DNA of 64,000 bases, from the NCBI RefSeq assembly GCF_024399335.1, contig NZ_CP075339.1:992001-1056000 (forward strand), read 5' to 3'. The translations under genes were made by a program, and so were the position numbers. The stretch is from Leucobacter aridicollis. Lineage in GTDB: Bacteria > Actinomycetota > Actinomycetes > Actinomycetales > Microbacteriaceae. Shown here piece by piece: positions 1 to 7,513 of this stretch. The notes beneath the pieces are model-generated. The model ran no database searches and was not told the DNA's origin. It saw only the letters and a list, made by a program, of their open reading frames with translations. Each line of letters starts with the position of its first letter. Within the stretch, counting starts at the first letter, position 1.

Positions 1-534
1 GCGCATGTTGACCTCGTCGGCCTTTCGGTCCTGGTGGTCGTAGACCTGCCACTCGACGCCGCCGAGCTGCTCGCTGCCCGTGGGCTGCTGCTCTTCAAGC
101 CTGGTCGCGATCCAGGTCGCAGGCACTGGCGCGCCGTCAGCGGTATACGCCTGCACAACTGTCGCGTACGCATCGTTCTCGGTCGTGTAATGCACCTGCC
201 AGAAGGTGACGTCACCGTCGATCGCGAGCGCCGCGCGCTTCGCCTTCCAGCTGTCAGGAACGTCGGGCACGGCGAGCGGGTAGCTTGCACCCGAGCTTTC
301 CGCGGCGGCGGCGACGTCGACCGAGCGGTCTGGGAAATCGCCGGTCTCGCGCGGCACCATGAGGTAGATCATGAAGACGACGCCGACAGTCACGAGCAGC
401 GAGAACACGAGGTTGTTCACTGTCTTTCGCTGCTTGTAGAGCCGACTTCCCTCCGCCTTGCGGGCAGCGGTTTCAGCGGCTGTTTCAGGTCTGCCGAGCT
501 CAGCAACAATGTTGGGGCGCTTGTTTTTCGCCAT
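1..534 (-). CDS. DUF4245 family membrane-anchored protein (partial, runs off left edge)
   Basis: The reading frame starts at ATG 534 and is still open at base 1 (178 codons seen). About 40 charged residues are followed by one hydrophobic segment (roughly residues 41-60, VNNLVFSLLVTVGVVFMIYL) and then an extracytoplasmic domain. That domain contains a YPLAVPDVPDSWKA stretch typical of DUF4245, a family of unknown function in Actinobacteria. It begins 2 nt after the xseB stop on the same strand, so the two are probably co-transcribed. In mycobacteria a gene of this family also lies near xseB. The function is unknown and the C-terminus lies outside the window. Confidence 0.85.
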   Translation of the reverse strand, partial: MAKNKRPNIVAELGRPETAAETAARKAEGSRLYKQRKTVNNLVFSLLVTVGVVFMIYLMVPRETGDFPDRSVDVAAAAESSGASYPLAVPDVPDSWKAKRAALAIDGDVTFWQVHYTTENDAYATVVQAYTADGAPVPATWIATRLEEQQPTGSEQLGGVEWQVYDHQDRKADEVNMR

Positions 535-536
535 CG

Positions 537-803
537 TTAGAGTTCTTCGCCGTTCCCGGGCTGCGTCGCGGCGGCTGCGTCGCCGGAGGAAGCGCCGCCC
601 TGGCGCGCGTCCTCGAGTCGTTTGCGGGCGCCGATCAGCCACTCCTCGCAGCGTGTGGCGAGGGCTTCGCCTCGCTCCCACAGCTGAATTGACTCTTCGA
701 GTGTGGCGCCGCCCTGTTCGAGGCGGCTCACCACCTGAATGAGCTCGTCGCGGGCCGCTTCATAGCTCAGCGCAGCGACGTCTGCTTCGATCGGGGCAGT
801 CAT
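537..803 (-). CDS. xseB: Exodeoxyribonuclease VII small subunit
   Basis: An 88-aa product starting [20 protein letters not shown] and containing the family core [23 protein letters not shown]. It forms the small subunit of exonuclease VII, which degrades single-stranded DNA together with XseA in the cytoplasm. The longer reading frame from 905 is rejected. The ATG at 803 lies exactly 7 nt behind a TAGACT box (811-816), which fits a leaderless start and the usual family length. Unusually it is not adjacent to xseA: an opposite-strand gene (890-2053) separates them. The Ala/Gly-rich C-terminal tail is likely disordered. Confidence 0.93.
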   Translation of the reverse strand: MTAPIEADVAALSYEAARDELIQVVSRLEQGGATLEESIQLWERGEALATRCEEWLIGARKRLEDARQGGASSGDAAAATQPGNGEEL

Positions 804-810
804 AGGTTTC

Positions 811-816
811 AGTCTA
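811..816 (-). promoter_or_regulatory. -10 box, leaderless start of xseB
   Basis: TAGACT on the minus strand, 7 nt before the ATG at 803. Confidence 0.6.
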
Positions 817-877
817 GCCGCTGCGCCTTGGAGACTCGCGATACGTCCGCTGACGTGCCCCGCCGCGCCACTCACGT

Positions 878-883
878 TAGGCT
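878..883 (+). promoter_or_regulatory. -10 box, leaderless start of the 890 gene
   Basis: TAGGCT, 6 nt before the GTG at 890. No Shine-Dalgarno sequence fits in that gap. Confidence 0.55.
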
Positions 884-889
884 TTTTCA

Positions 890-2053
890 GTGCTTCGCCT
901 GACATTTTTCATCGGTCTCGGAATCCTCTGTGGTGGCATTGTGTCCGCCCTCGTCGGCCCGCCGGGTGCCGCCTCTTGGGCGTTCCCCGTCGGCTTCATC
1001 GCGTCAGTGGTTTCGGGCGTTCTCGTGCTCGTCGGCAAGTCGCTGCGGGGCCTCGCCCTGCCTACGAACGAACAGGTGCAGGCCGCGATTTCAGAGGGCA
1101 GGGTCGGGCTTGCTCGCGTCGATGCGCTCACGCAGACCGGAACTCAGATCAACGAGCAGCCGGTGTGCGACATTGATCTGACGGTGCGCCCGGTCTCGGG
1201 CGGCGTGTACCGAACGCGTGTGCGGCGGATCGTGCAGCTCACGCAGATTCCCCGCTTCCAGCCCGGGACGAGGCACGTCGTGGCGATCCTCGCCGAGGGC
1301 GGGCCAGCCGTGGCGCTGACTGACGAGGACGCGACGGCGGAAATCTGGGCCGACACCGAGTTCCCGCCGGCCGCCGTCGCGGGGGAGCTCCGGATCCCGG
1401 CTCCTGGCGCCGCGGGGGTGCCCGGCTCGCGCAGGCCGCTCATCGGCACGGGAAAGAAGTGGCGTCCGATCCGGATCACGGTGTTCGTGCTTGCTGGTCT
1501 GCTCGCGGGCGCCGCCGTTGTGTTCCCGTACCGCGCTGGCCTCGCTGAGACCGTCGCTGCGATCCCGGAGGGGAGGTTCCACGCGGACCTCCGCGAGCCG
1601 GCAGCCCTCGACCGGGCTCTCTCGGCGCTCGCCGCCGAGATCGGGCACGACCGCGTGACGAGCGTGACTGTCTCTGAAGATCTTGTGAGTGTGAACGCGC
1701 CGCTCACTCCAGAGAGTCTCAACGTCGACCGCTGGTACTACCGGAAGGGCTCGGTCACCCACGACGGCCCCGGCGCGCCGCAGCCCGAGACGCTCGGTGA
1801 GCAGTTCGCGCTCACCGAGCTCGACGCGGGTGCGATCCTCCGCGAGGTGGAGCGCGCCGCTGGGCAAGTCGGGGTGGACGACCTCGACGGCGTGATGTAC
1901 AACGCGAGCAGGGGCCTCGCGCAGACCGAGGAGGATCCGTGGAATACGGAGCGCTCCGGCCCAGTCAGCGTCTCGTTCATGATCGACGACGGCTACCGGA
2001 GCGCGTCGTACAGGGTGGCAGCTGACGGCAGCGGCCTCGAACGCACCGACTAG
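890..2053 (+). CDS. Hypothetical membrane protein
   Basis: 387 aa from GTG 890. Two hydrophobic segments lie near the N-terminus (about residues 5-22 and 28-50). A cytoplasmic-looking OB/NfeD-like region (about 65-150, [20 protein letters not shown]) follows, then a third hydrophobic segment (about 195-215) and a C-terminal domain of about 170 residues with no recognised motif. I do not recognise the family. The middle segment resembles domains in actinobacterial proteins that handle small-molecule or quality-control tasks, but that is weak. It is transcribed against xseB and xseA and sits exactly between them, so it looks like an insertion into an otherwise conserved pair. Confidence 0.75.
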   Translation: MLRLTFFIGLGILCGGIVSALVGPPGAASWAFPVGFIASVVSGVLVLVGKSLRGLALPTNEQVQAAISEGRVGLARVDALTQTGTQINEQPVCDIDLTVRPVSGGVYRTRVRRIVQLTQIPRFQPGTRHVVAILAEGGPAVALTDEDATAEIWADTEFPPAAVAGELRIPAPGAAGVPGSRRPLIGTGKKWRPIRITVFVLAGLLAGAAVVFPYRAGLAETVAAIPEGRFHADLREPAALDRALSALAAEIGHDRVTSVTVSEDLVSVNAPLTPESLNVDRWYYRKGSVTHDGPGAPQPETLGEQFALTELDAGAILREVERAAGQVGVDDLDGVMYNASRGLAQTEEDPWNTERSGPVSVSFMIDDGYRSASYRVAADGSGLERTD

Positions 2054-2095
2054 CTAGCCTCGAACGTCGTCCACACGCGCTCGCACGGACAGGCC

Positions 2096-3313
2096 CTAGG
2101 CCGCCGGGCCTGAAGACGTAGCGCCGAGCTTGCCGCCCACAACGCTCACCCGGAGCGCCGTACCGTCGGGAGCGTCAGCGGGGTCGCGCAGCACGTCACC
2201 CGTCGGCAGCTGCACGATCGCATAGCCACGCTCGAGCGTCGCCTGCGGTGACAGAGCCGTGAGCCTGGCACGGGTCTCGGCGAGGGTGCTCGCGCGATCC
2301 ACGATTGCCCGGTCAGCGAGTTCTGAGCCGCGGGCAACCCAGCGCACGAGCTCCTCGGCGCGGTCATCGATAATCCTGTCGGGGCTTGCGAGCACGGGGC
2401 GCTGCCTGAGCTGCGCGATCCTGTCGGTCTCGTGCGCGAACAGCTGACTGAGCCTGCCCGACATTCGGCTGCGCGCCTGGTCGATGCCGGCGAGCTCCTC
2501 ACCGACGTCGGGAACGACGCGCTTCGCCGCGTCCGTCGGCGTCGACGCACGGAGATCCGCGACCTCGTCGAGCAGCGGGCGGTCAGCCTCGTGCCCGATG
2601 GCGCTCACGACGGGGGTGCTCGCCTCGGCAGCCGCCCGGACGACGGCCTCGTCCGAGAACGGGAGCAGGTTCTGAAAGTCGCCGCCGCCACGCGCGACGA
2701 TGATGACGTCGACTTCGGGATCGGCGTCCAGTGCCCTAATGCCTGCGGTGACCTCTGTTGCGGCCCTGTCGCCCTGCACCGCCGCGTAGTGGAACTTGAA
2801 CTGCACACCCGGCCAGCGAAGGGTCGCGTTGCGCACGACGTCTTTCTCTGCGTCGGAGTCGCGTCCGGTGACGAGCCCGATCCTGCCCGGTAGGAACGGC
2901 AGGCGCTGCTTGCGGCTTTCATCGAACAGCCCCTCAGACTGCAGCTGCCTCCGCAGCCGCTCGAGTCGCTCGAGCAGCTCGCCGAGACCGACGTGCGACA
3001 GGTCAAACACCTGCATGGTGAGCGAGCCGCCCTTGACCCAAAAGTTCGGCTTCACGAGCGCGATCACACGGTCGCCCTGCTTGAACTCGGCGGTGAGGCG
3101 CTGCGCGACAGAACGCCAGACGGTGAAGCTCACCGTGGCATCCTGAGTGAGATCGCGGAGCTTGCCGTAGACGTGCCCGCCGCGGACCTGCCACTGCGTG
3201 ACCTCGCCCTCGACCCAGACCTGACCGAGCCTGTCGATCCAGCCGGCGACCTTCTCGCTCATGAGGGCGACGGGCCACGGGGCTTCGCGGGTTGCGGGTG
3301 CGTCTGCTGCCAT
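2096..3313 (-). CDS. xseA: Exodeoxyribonuclease VII large subunit
   Basis: 405 aa from ATG 3313. The N-terminal OB-fold (about residues 15-110, [20 protein letters not shown]) is followed by the catalytic domain with the conserved [35 protein letters not shown] and [20 protein letters not shown] blocks. A helical C-terminus ends in the family hallmark LERGYAIVQ. It is the catalytic subunit of exonuclease VII and acts on single-stranded DNA ends in repair. The ATG at 3313 is preferred over upstream starts because it lies 7 nt after a TAGGCT box. It is divergent from ispH. Confidence 0.95.
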   Translation of the reverse strand: MAADAPATREAPWPVALMSEKVAGWIDRLGQVWVEGEVTQWQVRGGHVYGKLRDLTQDATVSFTVWRSVAQRLTAEFKQGDRVIALVKPNFWVKGGSLTMQVFDLSHVGLGELLERLERLRRQLQSEGLFDESRKQRLPFLPGRIGLVTGRDSDAEKDVVRNATLRWPGVQFKFHYAAVQGDRAATEVTAGIRALDADPEVDVIIVARGGGDFQNLLPFSDEAVVRAAAEASTPVVSAIGHEADRPLLDEVADLRASTPTDAAKRVVPDVGEELAGIDQARSRMSGRLSQLFAHETDRIAQLRQRPVLASPDRIIDDRAEELVRWVARGSELADRAIVDRASTLAETRARLTALSPQATLERGYAIVQLPTGDVLRDPADAPDGTALRVSVVGGKLGATSSGPAA

Positions 3314-3320
3314 GACGTCG

Positions 3321-3326
3321 AGCCTA
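3321..3326 (-). promoter_or_regulatory. -10 box, leaderless start of xseA
   Basis: TAGGCT on the minus strand, 7 nt before ATG 3313. It is divergent from the ispH promoter about 75 bp away. Confidence 0.55.
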
Positions 3327-3400
3327 CTCGGGGGCCGCTCCGTGCGGGGCTCGTGCCGCGCTCTGACCTGCACCCAGATCATGCGCTCAGCGTTCCAGCG

Positions 3401-3406
3401 TAGACT
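3401..3406 (+). promoter_or_regulatory. -10 box, leaderless start of ispH
   Basis: TAGACT, 7 nt before ATG 3414. Confidence 0.6.
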
Positions 3407-3413
3407 TGTGCGC

Positions 3414-4508
3414 ATGACAGAGCAGGGTTCGGTAGTGAATCAGCGCACCATTGGTGCCCCGGTTGTGAGCCTGGCGATGCCGCGCATGCGTCGCCTCGGC
3501 GGCAGGCTGAAAAACGAGCCAGTTGATGGTGACAAGCGGGTGCTGCTCGCCGCCCCGCGCGGCTACTGCGCAGGCGTCGACCGCGCCGTCGTCGCAGTCG
3601 AGAAGGCGCTCGACCGCTACGGCGCCCCCGTGTACGTTCGCAAGCAGATCGTGCACAACGTGCACGTCGTGCAGACGCTCGAAAAGATGGGCGCGATCTT
3701 CGTCGAGGAGGTTGACGAGGTACCCGAGGGTGCGAACGTCGTGTTCTCGGCTCACGGCGTCTCACCGGCAGTCGTGCAGGAGGCCGCAGACAGGCACCTC
3801 CATGCCATCGACGCAACATGCCCGCTCGTGACCAAGGTGCACCGCGAGGCGGTGCGGTTCGCGAAGCAGGACATGGAGATCTTGCTCATCGGCCACACCG
3901 GCCACGAAGAAGTCGAGGGCACTGCCGGCGAGGCCCCCGATCACATCACGATTGTGAACTCGCCAGACGACGTCGACGATCTCGTCGTGAAAGACCCGGA
4001 TCGCCTCGTGTGGCTCTCGCAGACGACGCTCTCGGTCGACGAGACGATGGAAACTGTGCGCAGGCTGCGCGAGCGGTTCCCGAACCTGCAGGATCCGCCG
4101 TCAGACGACATTTGCTACGCCACGCAGAACCGCCAGGTCGCGATCAAGAAGATCGCGCCCGAGGCTGACCTCGTGCTCGTCGTTGGTTCGACGAACTCGT
4201 CGAACTCGGTGCGCCTCGTAGAGGTCGCGCTCGAGTATGGCGCGAAGGCCGCCTACCTTGTCGACTTCGCCGAAGAGGTCAAGCAGGAGTGGCTCGACGG
4301 CGTGAAGACGATCGGTATCTCGAGTGGTGCCTCGGTGCCTGAGGTGCTCGTGCAGGAGCTACTCGATGATCTCGGCGAGGCCGGCTACTCCGATGTCAGT
4401 GCGGTCGTGACCGCCGAGGAGGACCTCGTGTTCTCGCTCCCCAAGGAGCTCCGCCAGGACGCCTCGGGTAAGCGCGACGAGCGCGCCCTCGGCGGGCGGG
4501 TTCGGTAG
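3414..4508 (+). CDS. ispH: 4-hydroxy-3-methylbut-2-enyl diphosphate reductase
   Basis: 364 aa. This is the last enzyme of the MEP pathway, reducing HMBPP to IPP and DMAPP with a [4Fe-4S] cluster. The three cluster cysteines are visible in [23 protein letters not shown] and [11 protein letters not shown]. The conserved HGV(S), [11 protein letters not shown] and TNSSNSVRL motifs are present too. The start at 3414 gives about 35 residues before the core, and ATG 3477 is an alternative. In many actinobacteria ispH sits beside xseA and ychF. Here xseA is adjacent but ychF is 28 kb away. A minus-strand truncated gene reads antisense into its 3' end. Confidence 0.96.
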   Translation: MTEQGSVVNQRTIGAPVVSLAMPRMRRLGGRLKNEPVDGDKRVLLAAPRGYCAGVDRAVVAVEKALDRYGAPVYVRKQIVHNVHVVQTLEKMGAIFVEEVDEVPEGANVVFSAHGVSPAVVQEAADRHLHAIDATCPLVTKVHREAVRFAKQDMEILLIGHTGHEEVEGTAGEAPDHITIVNSPDDVDDLVVKDPDRLVWLSQTTLSVDETMETVRRLRERFPNLQDPPSDDICYATQNRQVAIKKIAPEADLVLVVGSTNSSNSVRLVEVALEYGAKAAYLVDFAEEVKQEWLDGVKTIGISSGASVPEVLVQELLDDLGEAGYSDVSAVVTAEEDLVFSLPKELRQDASGKRDERALGGRVR

Positions 4509-4765
4509 CCGCACCCTATCCACTCACTCGCGACTTCGCGAAGTGCCTCGCTGAGACTGTTCGCGCTCTTCGTACCGATGCTCACATTGTGCTTGAACGC
4601 CTCGGCAAAGAAGCCGCGAAAATCCTTCTCGGCGCCGCGCGCATACTTAGCGCGTGAGCTTTCTTTCGCCGCGACTGCCTGCGCGAGTGATTTCGCCGCA
4701 GACCGCAGCTCTTGAGCTGCCGGGTACGAGTATCCCGTCGGTTCGTTGCCCTGGATTTCGGTCAT
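4385..4765 (-). pseudogene. Truncated type VII-associated effector-like gene
   Basis: From ATG 4765 the frame encodes about 83 natural-looking residues (MTEIQGNEPTGYSYPAAQEL to ALREVASEWI). They are helical and Ala/Lys-rich, and resemble the N-terminal helical secretion domains of LXG/WXG-type effectors or their small partners. After that the frame runs antisense through the ispH C-terminus (4385-4508) and becomes Arg/Ser-rich shadow sequence. I infer that the 3' part, probably a toxin or other C-terminal domain, was deleted when the locus became joined to ispH. It lies 96 nt downstream of the WXG100 gene on the same strand. It could instead be a genuine small protein that merely uses an antisense stop. 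Confidence 0.5.
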
Positions 4766-4821
4766 CCTGGGGTGCTTTCGTTGTTGCTGGGAGGGCGCAC
4801 TAGGTCAGTGTTGGGGCACTG

Positions 4822-4851
4822 GTGGCGCCCGGTGGGTCCGCCGGGCGCCAC
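4822..4851 (-). terminator. Hairpin downstream of the WXG100 gene
   Basis: A perfect 11-bp inverted repeat, GTGGCGCCCGG / CCGGGCGCCAC, with an 8-nt loop lies 10 nt after the WXG100 stop on the minus strand. There is no T-tract. It probably acts as an attenuator or 3' stabiliser that separates WXG100 expression from the truncated gene downstream. Confidence 0.55.
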
Positions 4852-4861
4852 GGTGGGGTGA

Positions 4862-5143
4862 CTACGCGCCGCCACCAGCGGTAAAGATGTCCTGTGAGAT
4901 CTTGTCGAGCTGGGTGCGGAGCTCTTCGAGCTGCTGCTTTGCCTTGTCGAGAGCGGTCTTCGTCTCAGGCCAGGTTGAGCCCCTGAAGGTTGCCGCGAGC
5001 GGGCCGTCCCACGTGTTCGGGTCAGACAGGATGCGGCCCTGGGCATCGAGCTGAGTGATCTGGTCAGTGAAGCCGCCGCCGACAATCGACTGAATCTGAC
5101 GGATCGCCGTCTTGGCTTCTTCGGTTGAGAGTACGCGTGACAT
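4862..5143 (-). CDS. WXG100/ESAT-6-like protein
   Basis: 93 aa starting MSRVLSTEEAKTAIRQIQSI and arranged as two predicted helices. A central turn reads NTWDGPLAATFRGSTWPE, and the second helix is long and charged (TALDKAKQQLEELRTQLDK). Length and layout match WXG100 substrates of type VII secretion, although the turn is W-D-G rather than a strict W-x-G. RBS-like AGAAGGGGC precedes ATG 5143. It is divergent from the kinase-to-ATPase operon, which makes it the likely secreted substrate or structural partner of that machine. A hairpin follows the stop codon. Confidence 0.78.
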   Translation of the reverse strand: MSRVLSTEEAKTAIRQIQSIVGGGFTDQITQLDAQGRILSDPNTWDGPLAATFRGSTWPETKTALDKAKQQLEELRTQLDKISQDIFTAGGGA

Positions 5144-5391
5144 AGGTGACGCCCCTTCTGGGTCAAAGATGAGGGAGCCTGGGATTCCGGGCCCCTGGGG
5201 ACACGCTACGCGAAATTTGCAGCAAATTAAAACAAACGCTCAATCTTGTGAATGGCGAATTTAAGTACAAAGCCTCGGTTGGAAGCGGTCATTGTGCCCG
5301 GATGGTTGTACGCTGAGTCCCGCGGCGCGCCCGCGCTCGGCGAGGCTGCGCCTGTCTTTGGCGAGGGATCCTGTTTGGAGATGAAGAAGAG

Positions 5392-7386
5392 ATGGCAACG
5401 TTGAAGCCCGGAGCGGCGCTTGGGGCGTCCTACCGACTTGTCGAGCTTCTGGGCTCCGGAGCAGCCGGCGATGTGTGGCGCGCCGAGAGAATCAGCGGCG
5501 GCGAACCCGTGGCGGCGAAGATCCTCAAGCCCGAGCATGCGAGCGACCCCGCCCTCGTCGAGCGATTTATCCGCGAGCGGTCAGTGCTCATCGGGTTGCG
5601 GCATCCCAATATCGTTGCGGTTCGCGACCTCGTCGTTGAGGGCGAAATGATCGCGATTGTGATGGACCTCATTCCTGGTGGATCGCTCAGAGAGCTGCTC
5701 GACGAGCAGCGCACTCTCAAGCCAGCTGACGCGCTGACGCTCGTCGGGCAGGTGTTTCGTGCGTTGAGCGAGGCGCACAGTCGCGCCGTAACCCATCGCG
5801 ACATCAAGCCAGACAATGTTCTGCTCGCAGCACCCTGGAGCGGGGCCGCGGAGGACACGGTACGCGTGGCCGACTTCGGAATCGCTGCTGTCGTGAGTGA
5901 ACGAAACCGCCAGACCACTGGGGTCCTCGGCACCCCGCAGTACATGGCGCCTGAACTTATCAGTCACGGGCGTACGACACCTGCGGCTGACGTGTATTCC
6001 GCCGGGGTGATGCTCTACGAGCTGTTGTCGGGACGTACCCCGTTTGCGGGTCCCGGGACTGACTTTACGATCGCGTATCGTCACGTGACGTCCCACCCGC
6101 CGCGGCTCGACCTGCCGGCTCCGATAGCTGACTGGGTAGCTCGCCTGCTCTCCAAGGATCCGGGGGAGCGGCCGGTCGCAGCGGACGCTGCGGCCGAGGC
6201 TGTGCGCCTCGCCAAGCGATTCGACTCGACCGCTCCGCTCGAGAGGGCCGAGGCGCCCACTGAATTTGAGGAGATCGACCGACCTGCGACGATGCTGCGC
6301 AGCGATCTGCTCCAAACGCATGCGGACGACGGTCCGGATCTATACGCGCAGGCACTGAGCGTGGATGCTCCGGAGCTCGGAGACGCTGGGCAGCAGACGA
6401 CCGTGCGTCCGATGCCGCGGCTCCAAGCCCCGGTGCGAGGGCCGGAGCAGGATCCAGATGATGCTGGGCGGTCTCGTCCGTCGTGGCTGACCCGCAAGAA
6501 TGTACTTCTCGGGGCTCTGGGCCTCGTCTCCCTTGGGGTGCTTGTGGGTGGCATGATGTGGGTGTTCGGCGGGGACACAAGCGACGCGGTGCCTGCGTCC
6601 GAGGAGCCGCTCGAGGCGTCTCAGCAAGACCAGCAGCTACCGACAGGGCTCTCGGTCGCGCGCGTGGCGACCTACGACCCTGTCGAGAGCCGGGTGGCGC
6701 TCGAGGTGACCTACTCGGCGCAAAAGGCGCCGCTATCCGGATCGTTCCTCGAAGTCGTTCCGTCGCCTGCCAATGGCGGGGCGTGCCCTCCTGTCGTGTG
6801 GGAGGGGGTGGATGCTGCGAAGCATCAAGCGGTGACCGGACTTGATGCCAAGTGTGGGTGGCGTCTCGACGGCGTTGAGGTGCCTGCTGACGGGCGGTTG
6901 ACAGTCCGCGGGTCACTCCCGCTCGAGGTCGCGGACGAGTCGGAGCTTCGCGAGTGGCTCGAGCTCGTGTCAACCGAGACGCTGGCTTCGCTGCTCGACC
7001 CCGAGGCGAGCTCCACGTCCTATCCGGTGCAGCGGTTGGTCGATGTCAACGTTGTCGTGCCTTCCCGGGCGGTGGGGCAGTCGACGCTTCCGGTGACACT
7101 CCTTCCGGTCTGGCCTGATGGCCCGGACGAGGTGCATCCGCTTTATCAAAGCCCGGCGACAGGAGAACCATCGCGAATGCTCAAGGAAACCGCCGGGGGA
7201 GAAGCGGGTGTGCGGTTCTCTGACAGCTGCTCCGGAGCCGTTGCGGTGTCCAGTGACGGGTTGACGGTAACCACGCTCGCGCCGACCTCTGAGTGCAGGA
7301 TTCGTGCGGTGGTTGGGAATTTCACGAACTTGGAGAGCGCCCCGCTCAGCATCACGACCCGAGAGCAACTCGCGCACTGTGCATAA
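5392..7386 (+). CDS. Membrane Ser/Thr protein kinase of a type VII-like locus
   Basis: 664 aa, RBS-like GAAGAAGAG before ATG 5392. The N-terminal kinase domain (about 1-275) keeps every hallmark: glycine loop GSGAAGDVW, AAK lysine, αC Glu in RERSVL, HRDIKPDN catalytic loop, DFG, GTPQYMAPE and DVYSAG. It should therefore be active. A Pro/Asp-rich juxtamembrane linker leads to one transmembrane helix (about 369-391). An extracytoplasmic region of about 270 residues follows, without PASTA repeats and with several cysteines. Established context: T7SSb systems contain EssB/YukC, a pseudokinase with the same kinase-fold/TM/exterior layout. Here the domain looks catalytically competent. Downstream partners include an FHA-domain ATPase, the obvious candidate reader. 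Confidence 0.88.
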   Translation: MATLKPGAALGASYRLVELLGSGAAGDVWRAERISGGEPVAAKILKPEHASDPALVERFIRERSVLIGLRHPNIVAVRDLVVEGEMIAIVMDLIPGGSLRELLDEQRTLKPADALTLVGQVFRALSEAHSRAVTHRDIKPDNVLLAAPWSGAAEDTVRVADFGIAAVVSERNRQTTGVLGTPQYMAPELISHGRTTPAADVYSAGVMLYELLSGRTPFAGPGTDFTIAYRHVTSHPPRLDLPAPIADWVARLLSKDPGERPVAADAAAEAVRLAKRFDSTAPLERAEAPTEFEEIDRPATMLRSDLLQTHADDGPDLYAQALSVDAPELGDAGQQTTVRPMPRLQAPVRGPEQDPDDAGRSRPSWLTRKNVLLGALGLVSLGVLVGGMMWVFGGDTSDAVPASEEPLEASQQDQQLPTGLSVARVATYDPVESRVALEVTYSAQKAPLSGSFLEVVPSPANGGACPPVVWEGVDAAKHQAVTGLDAKCGWRLDGVEVPADGRLTVRGSLPLEVADESELREWLELVSTETLASLLDPEASSTSYPVQRLVDVNVVVPSRAVGQSTLPVTLLPVWPDGPDEVHPLYQSPATGEPSRMLKETAGGEAGVRFSDSCSGAVAVSSDGLTVTTLAPTSECRIRAVVGNFTNLESAPLSITTREQLAHCA

Positions 7387-7513
7387 TTCGTATGTTTGTT
7401 TGGTTTTGTGCATAGAATGTGTCGAGTAACAATTCGCATAGTCTGACCAGCGGGCGGGGGAGTTCGGTTGGGCGCTGCCTCGTTGTTCATTTCACCGAAA
7501 GAGGAGCTCGTAG

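Noticed and set aside
34..540. 168-codon plus-strand frame at the left edge
   Set aside because: It is antisense to the DUF4245 gene, is Arg/His-rich and has no recognised domain.
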